This document shows, piece after piece, positions 1 through 4,755 of a stretch of 9,806 nt of DNA. The stretch is from the NCBI GenBank assembly GCA_026398715.1, contig JAPLSI010000133.1, positions 1 through 9,806 on the forward strand. The letters run 5' to 3'. The translations under genes and the position numbers were made by a program. The notes beneath the pieces are model-generated. The model did not search any database and had not been told where the DNA came from. It saw nothing but the letters and a program-made list of their open reading frames with translations. How positions within the stretch are numbered: the first letter of the stretch is position 1; each line of letters opens with the position of its first letter. The DNA is from Gammaproteobacteria bacterium. GTDB lineage: Bacteria > Pseudomonadota > Gammaproteobacteria > Xanthomonadales > Xanthomonadaceae.

Positions 1-1
1 G

Positions 2-598
2 GCACAGGCCGAGCTGAGCGAGACCATCCACCCGCTTACCGACCTGATCCTCGAGATGGCCGTCATCCAATTGCGCGCCTGGCGCGATGTCGGCCTGTCG
101 AGCAGCATTTCGGTGAACCTGTCGGCGCGAAACCTGATGGACGACCGCTGCCTGCTGACCATCCGCCGCCTGTTGCACGAATACCGGATCGAGGCCGGCG
201 CGCTGGAAGTGGAAATCACCGAAACCGCGCTGATGCACGATCCCGAACAGGTCGCCGAACGGCTCGACCGCATCGCCGCCCTCGGCGTCAGCATCTGCAT
301 CGACGATTACGGCACGGGCTATTCATCGCTGGGCTACCTGCACCGCCTGCCCATCCACGCGCTGAAGATCGACCGCATGTTCGTCACCGACATGCGCAAC
401 GGCGAGCACGACGCCATCATCGTGCGCTCCACCATCGCGCTGGCCCATAGCCTGGGACTGATCGTGGTGGCCGAGGGCGTAGAGGACGGCGAGACCCTGG
501 AAATGCTGGTGGGCATGGGCTGCGACCAGGTACAGGGTTACCATTTGTCCATGCCCTTGCCGCCGGAGCAACTTGCGATGTTCGAGTCCACTGCATGA
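2..598 (+). CDS. EAL-domain cyclic-di-GMP phosphodiesterase, C-terminal part (5' end outside window)
   Basis: This is the 3' end of a gene open from the first bases of the window; the reading frame is continuous before the Met codon at 56, so that Met is internal. The 198 visible residues are the back two thirds of an EAL domain, which hydrolyses cyclic di-GMP to pGpG. Visible motifs, in order, are NLSARNL (the Asn metal ligand), EITET, DDYGTGYSSL (the paired Asp), LKIDR (the catalytic Lys), AEGVE and QVQGY. All metal-binding and catalytic positions that fall in the window are intact, so an active enzyme is likely. The EAL signature itself and any GGDEF, PAS or sensor domains lie upstream and cannot be judged. 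The stop codon overlaps the uppP start (ATGA), which points to co-transcription and translational coupling. Confidence 0.93.
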   Translation, partial: AQAELSETIHPLTDLILEMAVIQLRAWRDVGLSSSISVNLSARNLMDDRCLLTIRRLLHEYRIEAGALEVEITETALMHDPEQVAERLDRIAALGVSICIDDYGTGYSSLGYLHRLPIHALKIDRMFVTDMRNGEHDAIIVRSTIALAHSLGLIVVAEGVEDGETLEMLVGMGCDQVQGYHLSMPLPPEQLAMFESTA

Positions 599-1401
599 CT
601 GACCTGCTTGCGGCCTTCCTGCTGGGCATCATCGAGGGCGTCACCGAATTCCTGCCAATCTCAAGCACGGGGCATTTGCTGATCGCCGAACGCTGGCTCG
701 GCCACCGCTCCGACCTGTTCAACATCGCCATCCAGGCAGGCGCCATCCTGGCCGTCGTGCTGATCTACCGCGATCGGCTTTGGCAGCTCATCACCGGATT
801 CAGCAAATCCGACAACCGCGATTACGTACTGAAGCTGGCGGCGTCGTTCGGCGTGACCGCCGTGCTCGGCGTCGTCGTCAAGGCCATGGGCTTCGAATTG
901 CCCGAAACCGTCGGCCCGATCGCGTGGACCCTGATCATCGGCGGCTTCGTGATGCTGGGCGCGGAGTACATCGCGTCCAGGCGCTCGGCCGAACATGGCG
1001 AGCGCAAGCTGATCACCTGGCCGGTGGCGATATTGGTGGGCATCGCCCAGGTGGTTGCCGGCGTCTTCCCGGGCACGTCGCGTTCGGCGGCGGCCATCTT
1101 CGCGGCGTTGTTGTTCGGCACCGGCAATCGCGTTGCGGCTACGGAGTTCGCCTTCCTGGTCGGCATCCCGACCATGTTCGCGGCCACCGCCTACGAGTTG
1201 CTGCACGTCGTGCGCAGCGGCCAGGCCGAGCACGAGAACTGGACCGCGCTCGGCGTGGCGTTCGTCACGTCCGCCATCACCGCCTTCGTGGTCGTGAAGT
1301 GGTTGCTGACCTACATCCAGACGCACCGCTTCACGGTGTTCTCGATCTACCGGATCGTATTGGGCGCGGGCTTGCTGTTGTTCCTGCCTGCGGGTTTCTG
1401 A
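595..1401 (+). CDS. uppP: Undecaprenyl-diphosphatase UppP (BacA family)
   Basis: UppP is an integral inner-membrane enzyme that dephosphorylates undecaprenyl diphosphate, so the carrier lipid can be reused for peptidoglycan and other surface polymers; overproduction gives bacitracin resistance. The 268 residues match the usual family length. The N-terminal signature GIIEGVTEFLPISSTGH (residues 11-27) carries Glu14, Glu18, Ser24 and His27, and the second signature VFPGTSRSA (about 157-165) carries Arg163; these are the known active-site residues. Several hydrophobic helices follow, for example about residues 45-57, 84-97, 111-126, 143-157 and 217-230. The start is the ATG that overlaps the stop codon of the upstream EAL gene, so translation probably depends on the upstream ribosomes. 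It ends 8 bases before the end of a convergent gene. Confidence 0.97.
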   Translation: MTDLLAAFLLGIIEGVTEFLPISSTGHLLIAERWLGHRSDLFNIAIQAGAILAVVLIYRDRLWQLITGFSKSDNRDYVLKLAASFGVTAVLGVVVKAMGFELPETVGPIAWTLIIGGFVMLGAEYIASRRSAEHGERKLITWPVAILVGIAQVVAGVFPGTSRSAAAIFAALLFGTGNRVAATEFAFLVGIPTMFAATAYELLHVVRSGQAEHENWTALGVAFVTSAITAFVVVKWLLTYIQTHRFTVFSIYRIVLGAGLLLFLPAGF

Positions 1402-1403
1402 TT

Positions 1404-1423
1404 GGGCGGCTAGATCGCCGCCT
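1404..1423. terminator. Candidate hairpin between convergent genes
   Basis: GGCGGC (1405-1410) and GCCGCC (1417-1422) form a perfect 6-bp stem with a 6-base loop, exactly where uppP and the hydrolase gene converge; 1404 and 1423 can add a G-T pair. No T-run follows on either strand, so if it ends transcription it is not a classic intrinsic terminator. The stem overlaps the last codons of the hydrolase, so it may simply be coding sequence. Confidence 0.3.
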
Positions 1424-2210
1424 CCAGCCGCGCCGACACCCAGCGTTCCGCAAAACCGCGCAGGCTGGGCCCTTCGATGAAACCGCAATGGCCGCCGTGT
1501 TCGGCGATCACCAGCGTGGAATGCGCCGGCAACTGCAGCGCCTGCAGCGTATCCACCGGAATGATCGGGTCGTCCGCCGCCGCCAGCACGCTGACCGGAA
1601 TAGTCAGCCCCGACAAGCGACCGCCCGCCACCGCGTAGCCGCTGAAATATTCTTCCACGTCGCCCATCTGCGTGTGCCGCTCGACCAGCCAGCGGGTCAG
1701 GCCGCGCATGTCGCGCGACAGCACCGCATCGTCGAAATCGTGCTGGTCGGGAAACAGCAGGCGCTTCTTGCGCAGCGAAGTGCGCCATTTCTTCATGAAG
1801 TACCAGTGGTAGAGCTTGTTGCCGGTTTCCAGCGCGTGCATCACGGCCGAGGGATCCACGGCCGGGCAAACAGCCGCCGCATGCACCAGCGGGATGCCGG
1901 CATCGGGCGCCGCCAGGCCCGACTCGATCAGATGCGCCGCGGTGTGGCGCATGTAGCCGGAATCGGCGCTGCCCTCCCAGCCATGCAGCAACAGCACCAG
2001 GCCCTTGGGCTCGCGGCCCGGCACGGCGCTATGCAAGCCGAACAGACGCACGCCGTCGCCCGCATCCACGATGTGCTCGGTGGTTTGTGCGCCAGCGCGC
2101 GCCAACGCGCGCAGCCCGCCCGCGCGGCGCATCGGCATCGAGCTCAGCGCCGACTGCAGGTGCGGGTTGCGCAACCAGCGCGGTGCGCAGTAGCCACGAT
2201 GCGGCGTCAT
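1410..2210 (-). CDS. YheT-type alpha/beta hydrolase with an internal deletion of the nucleophile region
   Basis: The product has 266 residues and resembles the YheT/COG0429 group of alpha/beta hydrolases. The N-terminal APRWLRNPHLQS (9-20) is typical of the group. The oxyanion-side motif LLLHGWEGS (73-81), the Asp loop AADDPIIP (211-218) and the His motif GGHCGF (239-244) are all present. The expected middle is missing: in relatives, a strand with Arg-Asp-His-Gly, a helix and the nucleophile elbow GxSxGG lie between the helix AAHLIESG (91-98) and the stretch APDAGIPLVH (101-110). Here these two directly adjoin. About 60-70 residues are absent, matching the family length I recall (about 320-340). 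The frame is kept, so the protein is made but should lack its catalytic Ser. It starts at 2210 just after the acyltransferase, with no clear Shine-Dalgarno. A real deletion, a pseudogene in decay or an assembly error are all possible. Confidence 0.85.
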   Translation of the reverse strand: MTPHRGYCAPRWLRNPHLQSALSSMPMRRAGGLRALARAGAQTTEHIVDAGDGVRLFGLHSAVPGREPKGLVLLLHGWEGSADSGYMRHTAAHLIESGLAAPDAGIPLVHAAAVCPAVDPSAVMHALETGNKLYHWYFMKKWRTSLRKKRLLFPDQHDFDDAVLSRDMRGLTRWLVERHTQMGDVEEYFSGYAVAGGRLSGLTIPVSVLAAADDPIIPVDTLQALQLPAHSTLVIAEHGGHCGFIEGPSLRGFAERWVSARLEAAI

Positions 2211-2226
2211 TGGGTCATTCGGTCAT
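2207..2226 (-). promoter_or_regulatory. Overlapping stop/start relay between acyltransferase and hydrolase genes
   Basis: On the minus strand, ATGA occurs three times at exactly 8-base spacing (ATG at 2226, 2218 and 2210). The acyltransferase TGA lies in the first ATGA. Translation from ATG 2226 gives Met-Thr-Glu and stops in the second ATGA; from ATG 2218 it gives Met-Thr-Gln and stops in the third ATGA, whose ATG starts the hydrolase. There is no Shine-Dalgarno, so reinitiation by terminating ribosomes is a reasonable reading. The geometry is read directly; the function is inferred. Confidence 0.5.
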
Positions 2227-3014
2227 GGGGCCATCGCGGCGATGATCCGCTCGCGCGATATTTCAGCCATGCGCCGGCGGCCATCGGCGTCCACCGATAC
2301 CGGTTCCAGGAAATGCACTTCCACCCGCCGCGCCGGTTCACCCAGCAGGCGCCAGAAGTTCTGCATGAAATTTTCGCGCGGCTTGAAGGCCACCGTCGTC
2401 TGCGCGCAGCCACCCACGCCGTACTTCAGCGCAACCGGCTGCGACGGCACGCCAGCCAGCACCGCCGGCTGGAAGATGCGCGCATGGAACACGCCCACGC
2501 CCTGGCCGTTGTTGGTGCGGCCCTCGGGAAAAACGCCGATGGCGCGACCCTTCTGCAGGCGCTCGAGCATCTGGTGCATCACGCCGTGCAGCGATTCGTT
2601 GTCGCCGCGATGATGGAAGATGGTGCCGCCCCGGCTGGCCAGCCAGCCGACGATCGGCCAGCGCGCAATCTCCGCCTTGGCCACGAAGCCCACCACGCGC
2701 TGGCTGTGCAACAAGGTGATGTCTATCCAGCTGACATGATTGGCCACGAACAAGGCCGCGCCCGGCAGCGGCGTGCCGAAGCGCTGCACGCGCATGCCGA
2801 ACACCCGCACCATCAACACCGACCAGGCTCGAATGGTGCGCGAATCCAGCCCCTCGCCCCCGGGCCGGATGCGCCGGCTCAAGGGGTTGATCATCAACAT
2901 CACGATCGCCAGGCCCACCGTCACATGCAGCACCAGCAACGGCAAACGCCACACATAGCGCAACGGACGACGCCAGTCAGGATTTCGCGCAGCAGTTTCA
3001 ACAGGCATCGACAT
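2223..3014 (-). CDS. PlsC-type 1-acyl-sn-glycerol-3-phosphate acyltransferase
   Basis: Membrane-bound acyltransferase of the PlsC/LPLAT family, which moves an acyl chain from acyl-ACP or acyl-CoA to lysophosphatidic acid or a similar lysolipid. From the ATG at 3014 the protein has 263 residues. One membrane helix lies at about 24-42 (LPLLVLHVTVGLAIVMLMI). Motif I is NHVSWID (92-98), with the catalytic H-x4-D pair His93/Asp98; the KAEI...WPIVGW block follows at 113-124, and motif III is FPEGRT (162-167) with Glu164. Then come the FHARIFQPA and PVALKY stretches typical of the family. The start is uncertain: GTG codons at 3050, 3038 and 3029 and an ATG at 3008 are also in frame, and none has a good ribosome-binding site. 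I chose the first ATG. Genomes often carry several paralogues, so the substrate and the name plsC are not certain. It is probably co-transcribed with the hydrolase downstream. Confidence 0.93.
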   Translation of the reverse strand: MSMPVETAARNPDWRRPLRYVWRLPLLVLHVTVGLAIVMLMINPLSRRIRPGGEGLDSRTIRAWSVLMVRVFGMRVQRFGTPLPGAALFVANHVSWIDITLLHSQRVVGFVAKAEIARWPIVGWLASRGGTIFHHRGDNESLHGVMHQMLERLQKGRAIGVFPEGRTNNGQGVGVFHARIFQPAVLAGVPSQPVALKYGVGGCAQTTVAFKPRENFMQNFWRLLGEPARRVEVHFLEPVSVDADGRRRMAEISRERIIAAMAP

Positions 3015-3077
3015 GCGCCGATTGTGCACGAACCCCACTAGAGCCTGCACCCAACGTCGGTTCTTGGCGCGGCCGCT

Positions 3078-3137
3078 TGGCGGCGCCGGGGGAACCGACT
3101 CCGCTGGTCGCCTCGGCGTAGCCGCTCCATGCGGAGT
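3078..3137 (+). repeat. Partial third copy of the GTAG hairpin repeat
   Basis: This stretch matches the minus strand of the copy at 3459-3598 (3590 down to 3531) without gaps at roughly 50 of 60 bases by eye. It includes the shared GTAG (3118-3121), followed by CCGC-TCCAT-GCGG (3122-3134). It lacks the GGCCGGCC palindrome and the second arm seen in the other two copies, so it looks like a truncated or decayed unit. A REP-like element is the likely class. Confidence 0.7.
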
Positions 3138-3150
3138 TCGCCAGCGAATC

Positions 3151-3288
3151 CGACGACTGGTGGTGCCGTGGGGTACAACTTCTACGGCCGCCCCGGCGTA
3201 GCCGCATCCTGCGGACTCAGGGGCGTGCGGCCGGCCATCCCTGGCCGGCCTCCTACGAAGTCATACCCCACGTCCCCACCAGCCGTCG
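3151..3288 (+). repeat. 138-bp REP/BIME-like inverted-repeat element, copy 1
   Basis: The outer arms 3151-3187 and 3252-3288 are reverse complements at 29 of 37 positions without a gap. Inside are two GTAG-led hairpins facing each other. On the plus strand, GTAG (3198-3201) is followed by CCGCA-TCC-TGCGG (3202-3214). On the minus strand, GTAG (3256-3253) is followed by a 9-bp palindrome, GGCCGGCCA (3229-3237) with TGGCCGGCC (3242-3250). GTAG plus hairpin is the known signature of REPs moved by REP-associated tyrosine transposases (RAYTs), and two opposed REPs make a BIME. Assigning this element to that class is inference; no transposase gene is in the window. Confidence 0.75.
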
Positions 3289-3458
3289 TGTACGACCATC
3301 GTGTGTTTGATCAAATGCACCCAAGCCAAGGCGCGCATGCACTGAAGTGCCGCAGTGGTTATCGCATCGAATCCGAATGCGTTGGTTTGCCGCATCCCTC
3401 GAACCGCATGCTTAACCGACGTTGCCGTTGACGTTCAACCACACGCGACGGTGGCTGA

Positions 3459-3598
3459 CGAACGCTTGGCGGTGACGGGGGATGGGTTCGCACAGGAGGC
3501 CGGCCATGGATGGCCGGCCGGTCGACCCTGAGTCCGCATGGAGCGGCTACGCCGGGGCGACCAGGGCGGACCCGTCCCCCGGCGCCGTCAAGCGTTCG
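3459..3598 (-). repeat. 140-bp REP/BIME-like inverted-repeat element, copy 2 (inverted to copy 1)
   Basis: The outer arms 3459-3493 and 3564-3598 are reverse complements at 29 of 35 positions. The core 3495-3562, read on the minus strand, matches copy 1 (3186-3253) without gaps at about 60 of 68 bases. It holds GTAG (3550-3547), CCGC-TCCAT-GCGG (3546-3534) and a perfect palindrome GGCCGGCCAT (3498-3507) with ATGGCCGGCC (3510-3519). The second GTAG of copy 1 is ACAG here (3492-3495). The arms differ in sequence from those of copy 1 but still pair with each other. Lying just after the thioesterase stop, it could also protect or end that transcript. Confidence 0.75.
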
Positions 3599-3630
3599 CA
3601 CGAGCGACCGCTTTGGATTGGAGGTGCGGT

Positions 3631-4056
3631 CTAGCCGCGGACTGCCATGGTCAGCCGCGACGCGCAGACCAGGCGGCCTTGGTCGTCTTCGATGCGGATG
3701 TCCCACAGCTGCGTGCTGCGGCCGACGTGCAGCGGTCGGGCGGTGCCGGTGACGATACCGGACATGGCGGCGCGCACGTGGTTGCAGTTCAGCTCAAGCC
3801 CGACAGCCTGTTGCTTGATTGGGTCTTCCATGCACAGGTTGCCGGCGATGCTGGCGAGTGTTTCAGCCAGCAGGGCGGACGAGCCGCCATGCAGCAAGCC
3901 GTAGGGCTGCAGGGTGCGTTTGTCCACGGGCATGGTGCCGCGGACGAAGTCCTCGCCCAGTTCGGTCACCACGATGCCAAGGTGCTCGATCGAGCAGCCC
4001 TGGTTGGATTGGTTGATCTCGTCCAGCGAAGGGCGGCGGCGGAACGGTCCTGCCAC
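3631..4056 (-). CDS. Hotdog-fold acyl-CoA thioesterase (PaaI/YdiI/EntH type)
   Basis: A small cytoplasmic thioesterase that hydrolyses an acyl- or aroyl-CoA (or a carrier-protein thioester). From the GTG at 4056 it has 141 residues, the usual size for this family. The alignment with E. coli YdiI, from memory, is close throughout: SLDEINQSN near the N-terminus, EHLGI (24-28), and the active-site stretch QPYGLLHGGSSALLAET (50-66) with Gln50, His56 and Glu65 as the expected catalytic residues; later come VGLELN, PLHVGRSTQLW and GRLVCASRLT. The next ATG upstream (4323) lies deep inside the neighbouring gene and would add about 90 low-complexity residues, so I reject it. GTG 4056 begins 8 bases after the DUF1232 gene stop and has no clear Shine-Dalgarno, so coupling to that gene is likely. 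The physiological substrate cannot be told. Confidence 0.9.
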   Translation of the reverse strand: MAGPFRRRPSLDEINQSNQGCSIEHLGIVVTELGEDFVRGTMPVDKRTLQPYGLLHGGSSALLAETLASIAGNLCMEDPIKQQAVGLELNCNHVRAAMSGIVTGTARPLHVGRSTQLWDIRIEDDQGRLVCASRLTMAVRG

Positions 4057-4064
4057 GATGCGGT

Positions 4065-4673
4065 TTAGCGGACGCGCAGCAGGCCCGGGCGCCAGGCCGA
4101 GGTGTAGCCTTCGCGGGCGTAACCCGAGCTGCTGCCGTAGCCGGTGCCGGCATCGCGCGTGCGCTGGCGGTGCATGCGGTCCTGCAGTTCGTCGCGACGC
4201 GAACCCAGCCAGTCGGCGCGGCCGACCTGGGCGGGATCCATGCCGCGGCGATCGGCTTCGCCCTGGCGGTAGTCGCAGAATTCTTCGTACGCGTCGATCT
4301 CGTGCTTGAGTTCGCGCACGCACAATTCGATGGCGATGGCGTCGTCGAAATAACCGAGCACCGGCACGCTGTCGGGAATGATGTCCTGCGGATCGGCGAA
4401 ATAGACCAGGGCCGACAGCACGCGCTGGCGATCTTCGGCCGGCAATGCCCAGCCTTCGTCGCGAACCATGGCGATCAATGCATCGAGCTTGTCCAGGCGC
4501 TGGAAGATGAAGTCCGGCAGTTCCATGTCGCCCGCGCCCTTCAATAGCTCGCCTGCCGCCTCCATGATTTCTTCCGGGGACTTGTCGCCGGCGGTGTCCG
4601 CGGCGGCCTTGATGGCCTTGGTGAAGTGTTCCAGGTCGCGGTCGGACAGTTCAAAGCTGATGGCGAGGGGCAT
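4065..4673 (-). CDS. YkvA-family protein (DUF1232)
   Basis: A 202-residue protein of unknown function. Residues about 85-125 are a DUF1232 (YkvA) domain, with the signature LVYFADPQDIIPDSVPVLGYFDD (about 89-111), known for its Asp-Ile-Ile-Pro-Asp and Gly-Tyr-x-Asp-Asp residues. The N-terminal 80 residues are charged and probably helical. The C-terminal tail from about 150 is rich in Arg, Gly, Ser and Tyr and looks disordered. The domain is commonly found in small proteins thought to be membrane-associated, but no biochemical role is established. The start is ATG 4673, with a candidate promoter about 35-60 bases upstream. It probably forms a two-gene unit with the thioesterase that follows. 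Confidence 0.88.
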   Translation of the reverse strand: MPLAISFELSDRDLEHFTKAIKAAADTAGDKSPEEIMEAAGELLKGAGDMELPDFIFQRLDKLDALIAMVRDEGWALPAEDRQRVLSALVYFADPQDIIPDSVPVLGYFDDAIAIELCVRELKHEIDAYEEFCDYRQGEADRRGMDPAQVGRADWLGSRRDELQDRMHRQRTRDAGTGYGSSSGYAREGYTSAWRPGLLRVR

Positions 4674-4706
4674 GGGATTGATCCAGCGGAGTTAGCTAAA
4701 GGATGA

Positions 4707-4735
4707 AGCCTAGGCTGCGGGGCTTTCCCAGTCAA
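4707..4735 (-). promoter_or_regulatory. Candidate sigma-70 promoter for the DUF1232-thioesterase unit
   Basis: On the minus strand, TTGACT (4735-4730, 5 of 6 to consensus) is followed after 17 bases by TAGGCT (4712-4707, 3 of 6). Transcription would start near 4700, giving a leader of about 27 bases before ATG 4673. A perfect 10-bp palindrome, AGCCTAGGCT (4707-4716), overlaps the -10 element and could bind a regulator. Spacing and position are good; the -10 match is modest. Confidence 0.45.
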
Positions 4736-4755
4736 CGCCGAAGCGCGGCTCGCGA

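Larger units (their letters stand above)
3015..3630. other. Intergenic region, 616 bases, rich in hairpin repeats
   Basis: This gap lies between the thioesterase stop and the acyltransferase start, both on the minus strand. It holds three related repeat copies (3078-3137, 3151-3288, 3459-3598). The 170 bases between the two large copies (3289-3458) are less GC-rich and show no convincing gene, RNA or promoter. Open frames exist across the gap, but they are Arg/Pro-rich translations of the repeats. No clear sigma-70 promoter for the acyltransferase was found. A weak 6-bp stem (3606-3611 with 3626-3631, no T-run) lies just after the thioesterase stop. Confidence 0.8.

Noticed and set aside
780..3041. 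Very long plus-strand open frame across the acyltransferase and hydrolase genes
   Set aside because: Rich in Arg, His, Gln and Ala with no recognisable motif; it is the antisense shadow of two clear minus-strand genes in GC-rich DNA.
3306..3315. TTTGATCAAA as an FNR/CRP-type operator
   Set aside because: It lacks the four-base spacer of the FNR site (TTGAT-N4-ATCAA) and is not near a gene start.
3359..3706. Minus-strand and plus-strand (3129-3431) open frames with similar Gly-Arg-Pro-Gly-Val-Ala-Ala segments, suggesting a protein family
   Set aside because: The similarity is entirely due to the shared nucleotide repeat being translated in the same frame; there is no ribosome binding site, and the palindromes account for the sequence.
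4057..4323. N-terminal extension of the thioesterase to the ATG at 4323
   Set aside because: It lies wholly inside the DUF1232 coding region, is Arg/Pro-rich, and the remaining 141 residues already match the complete family length.
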